Positions 10,057 through 18,350 of a DNA stretch of 45,592 nt are shown piece after piece. Where the stretch lies: assembly GCF_004000865.1 (NCBI RefSeq), contig NZ_BIMB01000057.1, positions 1-45,592 on the forward strand, written 5' to 3'. The DNA comes from Paenibacillus elgii NBRC 100335 (GTDB lineage: Bacteria > Bacillota > Bacilli > Paenibacillales > NBRC-103111). The position numbers and the translations under genes were made by a program. Under the pieces are notes generated by a model that did not search any database, was not told the origin of the DNA, and worked only from the letters and a program-made list of their open reading frames with translations. Numbering within the stretch: position 1 is the stretch's first letter; the number at the start of each line of letters is the position of its first letter.

Positions 10057-10857
10057 TTAACCTAAACCATTCACATGTGCTATGTCCTGGCGGAAAACAG
10101 CCGGTTTCTTTGGTGACGACAATACGTGCATCATGCTGTCAATAACCTCCGTCTCCTGCTGATGGAGAAAGAAGTGATTGCCCTCGAACAGCTGCAGCTT
10201 GAATTCGCTGCTTGTATGCTCCTGCCAAGCGCGAAGCGAGTCTATGCTCACTTCATGGTCTTGTGCCCCTCCAAAAACGGTAATCGGGCAGCTCAGAGGC
10301 TCTTCCGGACGGTAAACGTACGTTTCGCAAACGGCGAAATCCGAGCGCAGTCGAGGCATAACAATTTGCATCAATTCGTCATTATCCAAAATTTCTTCCG
10401 GTGTTCCTTCGATGAGTCGAAGCTCATCCTTGAATTGGTCGTCCGGCAGACGATGAAGTATTTTTTTTCTGGAGGTATAGTGCGGTGCGGCTTTTCCTGA
10501 TGCGAAGAAGTGTGCAGGCAATACATGATGTTCCCGGTACAGCTTCCGGGCTGTTTCAAAAGCAATCAGCGCCCCCATGCTGTGACCGAAAAAAGCAAAC
10601 GGAGAGTGCAGGAATGGCGTCATTTCCGAAACAAGCGAGTGCACAATGTCCGGAAGAGAGTTTAGCGGGCTCTCCAATGCCCTGCTTTCCCGACCGGGGA
10701 GCTGCACGGGGCATACTTTAATCTCTGGCGGAAACTCTCGTTTCCAGTTGCCGAATATCGACGCTCCGCCACCTGCATATGGAAAGCAGAATAAACGAAG
10801 CTTCATGCGCGAACTGGCCTCGGCATTCAGAAACCAAGAAGGCGATCGTGAAATCAT
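10057..10857 (-). CDS. Type II thioesterase (alpha/beta hydrolase), NRPS editing
   Basis: A protein of 266 residues related to GrsT and SrfAD. The motif FCFPYAGGGAS near the N-terminus, the nucleophile elbow GHSMG, an Asp in the AQDHEV segment and a His in GNHFFLH form the expected Ser-Asp-His triad. Type II thioesterases clear mis-acylated carrier proteins of NRPSs. I chose the ATG at 10857, preceded by a GGGGGG run five bases upstream. A longer frame to 10917 exists but lacks a ribosome binding site. It is the first gene of the putative lipopeptide operon, with the exporters 245 bases downstream. Confidence 0.93.
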   Translation of the reverse strand: MISRSPSWFLNAEASSRMKLRLFCFPYAGGGASIFGNWKREFPPEIKVCPVQLPGRESRALESPLNSLPDIVHSLVSEMTPFLHSPFAFFGHSMGALIAFETARKLYREHHVLPAHFFASGKAAPHYTSRKKILHRLPDDQFKDELRLIEGTPEEILDNDELMQIVMPRLRSDFAVCETYVYRPEEPLSCPITVFGGAQDHEVSIDSLRAWQEHTSSEFKLQLFEGNHFFLHQQETEVIDSMMHVLSSPKKPAVFRQDIAHVNGLG

Positions 10858-11386
10858 GTCTACCCCCCTATAGGTGTTGTCGAAGAGTGAATCCCATTCT
10901 CTGCTAATTATATACAAATGTTAGGTCCATTTGGCATGAGACATATATCCTAATTTTAGGAAAAGAAATTTGAACAAAACATAATATATATTTTCATCAA
11001 TTTATGTAATATAATTTCATTTATTGCTTATTTTAGCTTTTAGCTTCACTGCATAGATTGGTTTATTCATTTTACATTTCATACATTTTAATTCTAAAGA
11101 AACGGTAAACTGACGCCAAATTCATGAAAACAAATCTAAAAAAGTCGGGTTTTCTTAGACTTCCTGTGTCCTCCCAATTCCCAGCTAATTTGTTGAGATT
11201 TACGAAATGAATAAAAATAAAACGAAAATTTCGTTAACCCCAAACGGTTTCCGGCAATGCTTCGAAAAACGCAATTGTCGAATCATATCAAATTCACATT
11301 CCCGGAATCGAGACTTAAGACCTATATGCCTGCTCACAAAATCCAAATATGTTTTTTGTGCATCGTGCAAGGTTCGAAAAATAAAA
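10858..11386. promoter_or_regulatory. AT-rich promoter region of the lipopeptide operon, with Spo0A-box-like heptamers
   Basis: About 530 bases without a credible gene, much richer in A and T than its surroundings. A minus-strand TATAAT lies at 10907-10912, about 50 bases ahead of the thioesterase ATG, with no clear -35. The heptamer TGTCGAA, which fits the Spo0A box TGNCGAA, occurs at 10878-10884 and 11276-11282. A 12-base palindrome CCTAATTTTAGG lies at 10949-10960. AT-rich leaders like this are typical AbrB targets in Bacillaceae antibiotic operons, but that link is inference. Confidence 0.5.
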
Positions 11387-11407
11387 AAAACACCCGACAG
11401 GTGTTTT
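11381..11407 (-). terminator. Rho-independent terminator of the AraC operon
   Basis: An 8-bp stem AAAACACC / GGTGTTTT with a five-base loop (11387-11407), followed on the minus strand by a run of eight T (including the lower stem). It starts 35 bases after the stop of the AraC-type regulator gene. Confidence 0.8.
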
Positions 11408-11441
11408 CCCGCATTCGATATGCGAACGAAGGAGAACGGCG

Positions 11442-12407
11442 TCAGGTGTTCTGTTTAACGTCATGCTGCAAACGGTACTGCATCGGCGTGGTGCCGAGCT
11501 TTTTCTTAAAGACGTAATGCAAATAGTTGGCGCTGGAGAAGCCGTTCTGAAACGCAATCTGATCGATCGTAAGCTCGCTCTCGGCCAATTCCTTGCAGAT
11601 TTGCGCGAGCCGCACATGCTCGATGTACTCGCTGAACGTGCCTCCCGTCTGCTCGCGAAAAATACGCTGCAGCTGTCTCGGACTGACCTGCACCCGCTCC
11701 GCCACCACCTCCAGCGTTAACGGCGCCATGTAGTTGTCCTTGATGAACTGGGCGGCAAGCTGGTACCGGTAGTTTTTCATATCGCGGGACGGCAGGTCCC
11801 GCTGCGGCGTATCGTCGTAGGCGCGCGTCATCCGCAGCAGCACCTGAATGATCGATTGCTTGATCACCGTCAGGACGCCCGGCTGATTTTCGTACCAGGC
11901 CCGGTATGCGGCCATAAAGCATTCCATCGCCTTGTATTTGTCGGCCATCGGCCGCGGGGGCAGCTGCTCCAAGCGGCGAATGCACGCTTCCGCCTCCGCC
12001 TGCTCCCAGCGGGCGCCCCACGCCTCCGCGTCTGCCGTCTCTTCCGCTTCCAGCTTCTGAATGTCGATATGCAGACACAGCTCATCCATCGCCTCGAAGG
12101 CGTCCGCCTCCTGATAATGCAGGAGACCGGGGCCGGTCAAATACATCTGGCCTTCCTGCAGCGAGTACGGCTCGCTGCCGAGAATGACCTTCCCTTTGCC
12201 GCGCGGGATAAAATGAAACTCGAAGTCCGAATGTTTATGAAAATGAACGATCCGGCCCGGAGCAAAGCTGGTATGGTGAAAATTCAGCATGCGAATGCCG
12301 TAACGGCCCCACTTGAACTCCACCTCCAGCCGGTCAAGCGCCGTCGGGTTTTCCAGCATCAGCTCGAACGGATACGGCCGCGCGCCGATTCGGGACTGAC
12401 CGTTCAT
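11442..12407 (-). CDS. AraC family transcriptional regulator with N-terminal cupin domain
   Basis: A protein of 321 residues. The first 130 or so look like a cupin sensor domain (HKHSDFEFHFIPRGKG, then EGQMYLTGPG). The C-terminal 100 hold the two helix-turn-helix motifs of AraC/XylS proteins (VQVSPRQLQRIFREQTG, then IAFQNGFSSANYLHYVFKK). The start ATG overlaps the stop of the upstream dehydrogenase gene by four bases (ATGA), so the two are translationally coupled. It probably senses a sugar-related metabolite and controls the two dehydrogenase genes it is transcribed with. The ligand is unknown. Confidence 0.93.
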   Translation of the reverse strand: MNGQSRIGARPYPFELMLENPTALDRLEVEFKWGRYGIRMLNFHHTSFAPGRIVHFHKHSDFEFHFIPRGKGKVILGSEPYSLQEGQMYLTGPGLLHYQEADAFEAMDELCLHIDIQKLEAEETADAEAWGARWEQAEAEACIRRLEQLPPRPMADKYKAMECFMAAYRAWYENQPGVLTVIKQSIIQVLLRMTRAYDDTPQRDLPSRDMKNYRYQLAAQFIKDNYMAPLTLEVVAERVQVSPRQLQRIFREQTGGTFSEYIEHVRLAQICKELAESELTIDQIAFQNGFSSANYLHYVFKKKLGTTPMQYRLQHDVKQNT

Positions 12408-13423
12408 GGCTGCAAATCGTTAAGCTGGCAGGCCGCCCCGGAGCGTGCGGACAAGTTCGAAGCTTCCATTAGCCGCGTCAGGTCCAGCGCAAGCCCGATA
12501 TTTTCCTCCGCCGCGGTCCCCTGCTGAATATGGGCTACCCACTGGTGAAACGCCGACGGGCGGCCAGCCGGAAGCTCCTGCACCCGCCATTCCTCGTCCG
12601 ACGCCGCTCCGCCCTTCGCCGTGCGCACGAGCAAACGGTTGTCGTGCGTCGAATAGAGCAAGCTGCCTTCCGTGCCGTGCACTTCAATAACGAACGGCGA
12701 GTGCCGGTTGACAAAGCCCGCCTCCACAACGGCAAGCGCTCCGCTGGAATAACGCAGCACGGACACCGCATTGTCCTCGACTTCCCTGCCGGTGACGAAG
12801 CCGTAGCTGGCCGTTACGCTCTCCGGCATGCCGAGGAACAAGCGGGCCAAATACATCGGATGGCAGCCGAGGTCGATCATCGCGCCGCCACCGCATTGCT
12901 CGGCATTGTAGAAGTGCGCGGGAAGCCAGCCATTGGCCGATTGGTCATTCGGAATCGCGCCATTATGGGACAGCCGCGTGCGGACGAGCGTCACCTCACC
13001 GAGCAGCCCCCGGTTCAGCACATCCTGTACGGCCAGCGTGTAGCTTTCGTTCAAACGCGGAAGCGACACCGTTAATTTGACGCCGGCCTTGCGGACCGCC
13101 TCCATAATTTCGTTGCTTTCCTTCAGCGTCGGCGCAACGACTTTTTCCGTAAAAATATGTTTGCCCGCCTGTGCCGCAGCCACCATCACATCCCGGTGCA
13201 GGTTGGTCGGCGTATCGACAATGACCGCATCGATATCGGGCTGGGCGAGAAGCTCATCCAGCTTGTCGTAAAACCGGACGCCCCGCGCTTCCGCTTCCCG
13301 GCGTCCGCGCTCCGGCAGCTCATCCCATACGGCCACAATTTCCGTGTCCGGATGCTCCGTCGCCTGCTTCGCGTAATCGGCGGCATGCACATGCCAAAAG
13401 CTGAGCATCGCTACTCTGATCAT
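12404..13423 (-). CDS. Gfo/Idh/MocA family oxidoreductase
   Basis: A NAD(P)-dependent dehydrogenase of 339 residues. An N-terminal Rossmann domain is followed by the Gfo/Idh/MocA substrate domain (CGGGAMIDLGCHPMYLARLFLG). The usual EKP lysine motif appears as TEKVVAPT, so the lysine is kept and the proline is replaced. I prefer ATG at 13423, nine bases after AAGGAAGG. The ATG at 13432 directly abuts that sequence. It follows the paralogous gene at 13448-14530 and overlaps the AraC gene. These enzymes oxidise sugars, inositols or their derivatives. The substrate cannot be read from the sequence. Confidence 0.9.
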   Translation of the reverse strand: MIRVAMLSFWHVHAADYAKQATEHPDTEIVAVWDELPERGRREAEARGVRFYDKLDELLAQPDIDAVIVDTPTNLHRDVMVAAAQAGKHIFTEKVVAPTLKESNEIMEAVRKAGVKLTVSLPRLNESYTLAVQDVLNRGLLGEVTLVRTRLSHNGAIPNDQSANGWLPAHFYNAEQCGGGAMIDLGCHPMYLARLFLGMPESVTASYGFVTGREVEDNAVSVLRYSSGALAVVEAGFVNRHSPFVIEVHGTEGSLLYSTHDNRLLVRTAKGGAASDEEWRVQELPAGRPSAFHQWVAHIQQGTAAEENIGLALDLTRLMEASNLSARSGAACQLNDLQP

Positions 13424-13447
13424 CGTTCCCATCCTTCCTTCCGGCGC

Positions 13448-14530
13448 TTAGTCGAAGTATACGGCTTTGCCCGTTTTCGCCGATTCGTAGATCGCTTCGA
13501 GAATTTCGGACACGACGCAAGCCTGCTCCGGCGTGACGACCGGCTGCTTGTCATGCAGAATCGCATCGATCCACTGGCGCATTTCCGTATCCGGCGCACT
13601 CTCGCTCTGGCCGTCGTAGAAATCGACTCCGCCGCTGCCGAGCTCGATCTTGTTCATGTACAAGCGGCTCAGCTTCTCGCCGTTCAGCCGGAGGCCGTCC
13701 TCCATATCCGCGCCACCTTCCGTTCCGGACAAGGTGCTCTTCGCTTCCTTTACATCGAGCGTATTGAGCGCCCAGCTCGATTCCAGCATGATGGTCGCGC
13801 CGTTCTTCATCACGATCATGCCGAAGGCCGAATCCTCCACCGTAAACTTCTTCGGGTCCCAAGGTCCCCAAGCATTGGCAGCGTTTTCTTTCCCCGATAA
13901 TTTATGGAATGCCGTTCCAAGTACGGCTTTCGGTTCGTAGTTGTCCATGAGCCAGAGCGTCAGGTCGAGGGCATGCGTGCCGATATCGATCAACGGACCT
14001 CCGCCTTGCTTCTCCTCGTCCAGGAAGACGCCCCAAGTCGGCACGGCGCGGCGGCGAACGGCATGCGCTTTCGCATAGTAGATGTCGCCAAGCTCGCCTT
14101 CCTCGCAGATGCGCTTCAAGTAAAGGCTGTCCGCCCGGAACCGGTTGTTGTAGCCGATCGTCAGCTTCTTACCTGTCCGCTTGGCCGCCTCGACCATCCG
14201 GCGCGCATCGGCCGCCGTCTTGGCCATCGGCTTCTCGCACATCACATGCTTGCCGGCTTCCAGCGCCGCAATCGTGATTTCCGCATGGGAATCGTTCGGC
14301 GTACACACGTGAACGACATCGATCGACGCATCCTGCAGCAGCGTTTTATAATCTTCATAGACTTTCGCTTCCGCAGTGCCGTACTTCGCTTTCGCTTCCT
14401 CGGCCCGATCGGAAATGATATCACAAAATGCGACAAGTTCAACTTGCTCCAAACGAGATAAACTTGGCAAATGCTTTCCGTTCGCGATGCCGCCGCATCC
14501 GATAATGGCTATTTTGAGCTTCTGGGACAC
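13448..14530 (-). CDS. Gfo/Idh/MocA family oxidoreductase
   Basis: A dehydrogenase of 360 residues starting at a GTG with AGGAGG eight bases upstream. The N-terminal nucleotide-binding motif GCGGIANGKHLPSL and the classical CEKPMAKT motif are present, followed by GGGPLIDIGTHALDLTLWLM, which carries the typical active-site Asp and His. First gene of a three-gene operon with a second dehydrogenase and an AraC regulator. Such pairs usually work in sequence on a sugar or cyclitol. The exact substrate is unknown. Confidence 0.92.
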   Translation of the reverse strand: MSQKLKIAIIGCGGIANGKHLPSLSRLEQVELVAFCDIISDRAEEAKAKYGTAEAKVYEDYKTLLQDASIDVVHVCTPNDSHAEITIAALEAGKHVMCEKPMAKTAADARRMVEAAKRTGKKLTIGYNNRFRADSLYLKRICEEGELGDIYYAKAHAVRRRAVPTWGVFLDEEKQGGGPLIDIGTHALDLTLWLMDNYEPKAVLGTAFHKLSGKENAANAWGPWDPKKFTVEDSAFGMIVMKNGATIMLESSWALNTLDVKEAKSTLSGTEGGADMEDGLRLNGEKLSRLYMNKIELGSGGVDFYDGQSESAPDTEMRQWIDAILHDKQPVVTPEQACVVSEILEAIYESAKTGKAVYFD

Positions 14531-14565
14531 TTGATACGCCTCCTATTTTTGTACGACATGCCTTC

Positions 14566-14632
14566 ATAGTAGCATGATTGAGGCGGCGATGAAATTGCAA
14601 TTTGGCGACAGGAAGAAGTAAGATATTGCGAC
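14566..14632 (-). promoter_or_regulatory. Promoter with AraC-type direct half-sites
   Basis: A minus-strand -10 TACTAT lies at 14566-14571, with no good -35. Two direct repeats on the plus strand, ATTTGGCGAC (14600-14609) and ATATTGCGAC (14623-14632), share 8 of 10 bases and are 23 bases apart. The nearer one covers the position of the -35, as in AraC class II activation. The site is therefore a likely target of the AraC regulator encoded in the same operon. Inference from position and repeat. Confidence 0.5.
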
Positions 14633-14661
14633 ATCATTAAAATTTCACAGCTATAAGATGA

Positions 14662-15843
14662 TTACCGGGAAGCCTCCCGCAAAAACTGTCCGATCCGGCG
14701 GACCGCTTCCTGCAGCCGCTCCTCTTCCTGAACGAGAGCGATGCGGACGTAGCCTTCGCCTTCCTGGCCGAACGCGTCGCCCGGAATAACGACGACTCCC
14801 GCAGAATACAGCATTTCCCGGGAAATCTGTCGAGATGTCCAGCCTTCCGGGATCGGCGCCCAGATGAACATCGTCGCCTTCGGCTTCGGAATGCTCCAGC
14901 CGGCTTCGTTCAGCCCTTCGATCACGATATCCCGCCGCCGTTCGTACAGCGCTGCAACCGATCGGCTTCCCGGCATCATATCTTCCTCCAGCGCTGCGAT
15001 GCCGGCCTGCTGCACCGCCAAAAATACGCCATAGTCGATATTCGACTTCAGCACGCGCAGAGCGCGGACCACGTCACGCTGTCCGACCATAAAGGCGATG
15101 CGGCAGCCGGCCATATTGAAGCTTTTCGACAAGGAATGGAACTCGACGGCGATGTCCTTCGCTCCCTCGACTTCCAGAATGCTGGGCGGCTTGAAGCCGT
15201 CAAATGACATCTCGGAATAGGCAAGGTCGTGCACCAGCAGCAGTTCGTGCTCGCGGGCATATTCCACCAGCCGCTCGAAGAACGCCAAGTCGGCCACCGC
15301 CGACAGCGGGTTGCTCGGATAGTTCAAAAGCATGAATTTCGCTTGCCGCGCCACTTCCTCCGGGATATCCTCAAGCTTCGGCAAAAAGCCGTTATCTGCG
15401 CGCAGAGGCATATAGTAAGGCTGCACCCCGGCCAGCACCAGACTCGCGGAATAAATCGGATAGCCCGGATCGGGAACCATGACGACATCGCCGGGGTCCG
15501 TCACTGCCATCGCCAAGTGCGCCAAGCCATCCTGCGAGCCCATCAGCGTGACGATCTCCTCCTCCGGATCGAGCGTCACCCCAAACCGGTGGGCGTACCA
15601 GCGGGCGACCGTTTGCCGGAATTGCGCACTCCCCTCCGATGTCGGATAGCCGTACATTCCCGGATCGTTCACCGCGCGCGTTAACGCTTCCATGACATAG
15701 GCGGACGGTGTCCGGTCCGGGCTCCCGATGCCGAGGTCGATCACATCGACGCCGCGTGCCGTCACTTCCCGCTTCCACGCCGCCATCTCAGAAAAAATAG
15801 CCGAACCCAGTTCGGCCAATCGTTTCGATTCCCATCGTTTCAT
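14662..15843 (-). CDS. Class I/II PLP-dependent aminotransferase (LL-diaminopimelate aminotransferase-like)
   Basis: A fold-type I aminotransferase of 393 residues. The motifs IDLGIGSPD near the N-terminus, LNYPSNPLSA, HDLAYSEM (the Asp and Tyr that hold the cofactor) and SLSKSFNMAGCRIAF, whose lysine binds PLP, are all present. The closest family by eye is the group annotated as LL-diaminopimelate aminotransferase or aspartate/alanine aminotransferase. Specificity cannot be fixed by reading. The start ATG follows GAGG at ten bases. It is separated by about 130 bases from the dehydrogenase operon downstream, so it may be a separate transcript. Confidence 0.88.
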   Translation of the reverse strand: MKRWESKRLAELGSAIFSEMAAWKREVTARGVDVIDLGIGSPDRTPSAYVMEALTRAVNDPGMYGYPTSEGSAQFRQTVARWYAHRFGVTLDPEEEIVTLMGSQDGLAHLAMAVTDPGDVVMVPDPGYPIYSASLVLAGVQPYYMPLRADNGFLPKLEDIPEEVARQAKFMLLNYPSNPLSAVADLAFFERLVEYAREHELLLVHDLAYSEMSFDGFKPPSILEVEGAKDIAVEFHSLSKSFNMAGCRIAFMVGQRDVVRALRVLKSNIDYGVFLAVQQAGIAALEEDMMPGSRSVAALYERRRDIVIEGLNEAGWSIPKPKATMFIWAPIPEGWTSRQISREMLYSAGVVVIPGDAFGQEGEGYVRIALVQEEERLQEAVRRIGQFLREASR

Positions 15844-15890
15844 CTATTTGCTACCTCGTTTCCCTTCCGAACGCCGATTCGGAATGTTGA

Positions 15891-16979
15891 TTATACCTTC
15901 AGTCCCGTTACCTCGTGAACGTACCACATCATGCCGATGAGAAACGCTGCAAGCAGCGCATACGCCGTCCCGTACTTCCACCGCGACGCCGTAGGAACTT
16001 CGTAGTATTTGTCATTTTCGTATAGACGGTAATCGATCTGGCAGTGGATCATCAGATGCAGACCGTCTTCCTTCCGGAGATGCTCTACCCGGGTCACGTG
16101 TGCACGCTTGATGATTCCTTGATGCATGAGTGGCACCGTTCCTTGAAAATGAAGGCCTTCCCAGAGGACGTTCACATACTGCTGCCCGTCCAAATCCGAG
16201 AACGTGACAAAAGGCAGCTCCCGCTTATGCTCCGGGCCGGGAATCATATAGCCCTGCGCCAGCAGCGGCTCGGCCGCCACCAGAAAGCTTGCGTTCACGA
16301 ACCGCTCCTCGCCTTGCTTGCGGTATTTGACGAATTTTTTGTACAGGTCGTAGGCGAACATCGCCCAAATGATGAAAAACAAAAACGAGCGCAGGTATAT
16401 AATGACAACCAAACCTCCGACCAGGCCGACCAGCCAAAGCCAACGCGTTACCGCCGTCGCGATCCGTCCTCCGTCAAGCGGATGAACCGGCAGCAGGTTG
16501 ATCAGATTAAGAAAAAAGCCGACATAAGCGATCGAATAAAGCAGTTTACTATACTCCGGGTTATCCAGCGCATAGGCTGCGCCGAATACTGCCAAGGCAC
16601 CCACCGTTCCAAGAACGGGGCCTCCTAAAGCGACATACGCTTCCGTCACCGCATCCCGGGGATTCCGCTTCATCGTGATCAGCGCACCCAGAAACGGGAT
16701 AAACACCGGGGCCGTCACCGGCAGCCCTTTTTGCTTGGCGGCAATGACGTGGCCGAGCTCGTGGATGAGCAGCAGCAGGACCAGGCCGATCGCGAACTGC
16801 CACGGAAACACGATCGCATACGCGCCGATGGTCACCGCCATCGAGATGATCGCTCCCCCGAATTTGCCGAGCTTCAGCAGCGGCAGCAGCGTTTTCAGCT
16901 GCGTCAGAATGAAGGTCGCGGCCGCGCCGATATACCAAAGCGGGCTTTGTTTTTTCGGTTTAGGTCTTTGCTGCAACAA
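15891..16979 (-). CDS. Site-2-protease-like M50 family zinc metallopeptidase, membrane-embedded
   Basis: A membrane protein of 362 residues with the M50 zinc motif LLIHELGHVIAAKQKG and the second motif HPLDGGRI, which supplies the third zinc ligand. Several membrane segments surround both motifs, and a soluble C-terminal part ends in one last membrane helix. M50 proteases cut substrates within the membrane (for example SpoIVFB, RseP), but this shorter type lacks a PDZ domain and its substrate is unknown. The start is TTG at 16979 with AAGGAG eight bases upstream. The next gene upstream on the same strand is the ArsC-like gene, 23 bases away, so the two are probably co-transcribed. Confidence 0.9.
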   Translation of the reverse strand: MLQQRPKPKKQSPLWYIGAAATFILTQLKTLLPLLKLGKFGGAIISMAVTIGAYAIVFPWQFAIGLVLLLLIHELGHVIAAKQKGLPVTAPVFIPFLGALITMKRNPRDAVTEAYVALGGPVLGTVGALAVFGAAYALDNPEYSKLLYSIAYVGFFLNLINLLPVHPLDGGRIATAVTRWLWLVGLVGGLVVIIYLRSFLFFIIWAMFAYDLYKKFVKYRKQGEERFVNASFLVAAEPLLAQGYMIPGPEHKRELPFVTFSDLDGQQYVNVLWEGLHFQGTVPLMHQGIIKRAHVTRVEHLRKEDGLHLMIHCQIDYRLYENDKYYEVPTASRWKYGTAYALLAAFLIGMMWYVHEVTGLKV

Positions 16980-17002
16980 GACTCACACTCCTTAGACAAA
17001 CC

Positions 17003-17380
17003 TTACGATTCGTTCCCCCAATTTTCCTCGTACAGCTCCGGTTTGAAGCCGACCGTCACTCGCTTCCCGTCCGTCGCGACCGGCCGTTTGATCAGCTTGC
17101 CGTTCGATGCGAGCAGCTTCATTTTCTCCTCGTCATTCAGCTGCGGCAGCTTGTCCTTGAGCTGCATTTCCTTATACACTTCACCGGATACGTTAAACCA
17201 CTTTTTGATGTCCAGCCCGCTTTGCGGAATCAGCGTCCGAAGCTCCTCTACGGTCGGTGGCTGCTCCATGATGTGGATCGCCTCCACTTCCCATCCATGC
17301 TCTTTGAGCCACTTCAACGCGCTCCGGCAGGTGCTGCAAGCTGGGTATTGAAAAACTTTGATCGTCTTGCTCTTGCTCAT
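17003..17380 (-). CDS. ArsC/Spx-fold thioredoxin-like protein (arsenate reductase family)
   Basis: A protein of 125 residues with a CSTC (CxxC) motif at the N-terminus, followed by the ArsC-family pattern WLKEHGWEVEAIHIMEQPP and the late LIKRPVATDGKRVTVGF. It resembles the Firmicute group that includes YusI and is more distant from the regulators Spx and MgsR. The second Cys of CxxC argues for a redox role. Arsenate reduction is unproven and there are no ars genes nearby. I chose ATG at 17380; a second in-frame ATG at 17392 lies too near the AAGGA. The promoter upstream looks vegetative. Confidence 0.85.
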   Translation of the reverse strand: MSKSKTIKVFQYPACSTCRSALKWLKEHGWEVEAIHIMEQPPTVEELRTLIPQSGLDIKKWFNVSGEVYKEMQLKDKLPQLNDEEKMKLLASNGKLIKRPVATDGKRVTVGFKPELYEENWGNES

Positions 17381-17432
17381 GATTTCTCTCATCCTTATCC
17401 TATCCTAAAATGGTTAACTATGACATGAATTC

Positions 17433-17462
17433 ATTATACCGATGAATCGGCAGGTCCTGCAA
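17433..17462 (-). promoter_or_regulatory. Probable sigma-A promoter of the ArsC-like gene
   Basis: On the minus strand, TTGCAG (17457-17462) and TATAAT (17433-17438) are separated by 18 bases and lie 53 bases ahead of the start codon. The -10 is perfect, the -35 matches at three positions. Confidence 0.55.
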
Positions 17463-17485
17463 ATCGCCATCGGCGCGGCTAAAGG

Positions 17486-17514
17486 TTGAAAAAAGGCAGC
17501 CAAGCGCAGATAAT
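17486..17514 (+). promoter_or_regulatory. Probable sigma-A promoter of the YdcF-like gene
   Basis: TTGAAA (17486-17491) and GATAAT (17509-17514) are spaced by 17 bases, 30 bases ahead of the start codon at 17545. Both hexamers match the consensus at five of six positions. Confidence 0.75.
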
Positions 17515-17544
17515 GGAAAAGAGTCCCATAGAAGGAGCTTAACC

Positions 17545-18288
17545 ATGATTTATGTTCTTAAACTTATTTACAGTTTCATGATGCCTCCCGGCTGCTTCGT
17601 TCCGCTGCTGCTCCTGATCGGATGGTGGCTTTACGCCCGTGTCCGCCGCTCGGCCGGCATCGTTCTGTTCGCCTCGGCTCTCCTCGTCTATTTGCTCTCG
17701 ATCCCGCTTGTCGGCGAAACAGCGCTGCAATCGATTGAAAATCGCTATTCGCCGCCTGCCGTTCTGCAGGGCGACGTCTACGTCATGCTGACCGGCGGAG
17801 CGGTGTCGGGGACCCCGGACGTAAGCGGTACCGGGCACTTGAGCGGCAGCACGCTGCACCGTGTCGTCGCGGTGGCCGAGCTGTACGCAGCAAGACCGCT
17901 GCCCATCATCGTCTCCGGCGGGCAGGTGTACGCCGATACGGCCAACGAGGGCCAATTGGCCCGCAGCAAGCTTATCGCGCTGGGCGTTCCGGCCGAAGCG
18001 ATCCGGTTGGACGACCGGAGCCGCACGACTCAAGAAAATGCGCAATACTCGAAGCAACTGCTGGACGAAGGCGGCTGGAAGCGGCCGATTCTTGTGACGT
18101 CGGCTTTTCATATGCCGCGCTCGGTGAAACATTTTGCCGCGCAGCACGTTCAGGTCGTTCCGTATCCGGTCGATTACAAGATCAGCCGCGGCACAGGCTG
18201 GACGGGGAGACTATGGATTCCGACCTCAGCGGCCATGGACGATCTGAGCCTCGCGCTGAAAGAGTATTTGGGGCTGCTGCAGAAATGA
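17545..18288 (+). CDS. YdcF/ElyC-like protein (DUF218), membrane-anchored
   Basis: A protein of 247 residues: two hydrophobic N-terminal segments, then a DUF218 domain. The domain shows VMLTGGAVSG, IIVSGGQVY, the conserved SRTTQENAQYSKQLL and VTSAFHMPRSVKHF, all hallmarks of the SanA/YdcF/ElyC family, which acts in cell-envelope homeostasis. The exact reaction is unknown. AAGGAGC lies six bases ahead of the ATG, and a good promoter lies at 17486-17514. It is one of few plus-strand genes here and is convergent with the pseudouridine synthase gene, with which it shares a terminator. Confidence 0.9.
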   Translation: MIYVLKLIYSFMMPPGCFVPLLLLIGWWLYARVRRSAGIVLFASALLVYLLSIPLVGETALQSIENRYSPPAVLQGDVYVMLTGGAVSGTPDVSGTGHLSGSTLHRVVAVAELYAARPLPIIVSGGQVYADTANEGQLARSKLIALGVPAEAIRLDDRSRTTQENAQYSKQLLDEGGWKRPILVTSAFHMPRSVKHFAAQHVQVVPYPVDYKISRGTGWTGRLWIPTSAAMDDLSLALKEYLGLLQK

Positions 18289-18296
18289 ACGAAAGC

Positions 18297-18346
18297 AAAA
18301 AATCCGCTCGTTTCCCTGAACGTATCTCGGGAACGGCGGATTTTTT
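18297..18346. terminator. Bidirectional rho-independent terminator
   Basis: AAAAAATCCGC and GCGGATTTTTT frame a long stem with an inner CGTTTCCC / GGGAACG pairing. The A run on one side and T run on the other serve both convergent genes. Confidence 0.85.
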
Positions 18347-18350
18347 ATGC

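Noticed and set aside
17003..17380. Arsenic resistance gene
   Set aside because: ArsC-fold only; no arsR, arsB or acr3 nearby, and the CxxC pattern fits other redox members of the family.
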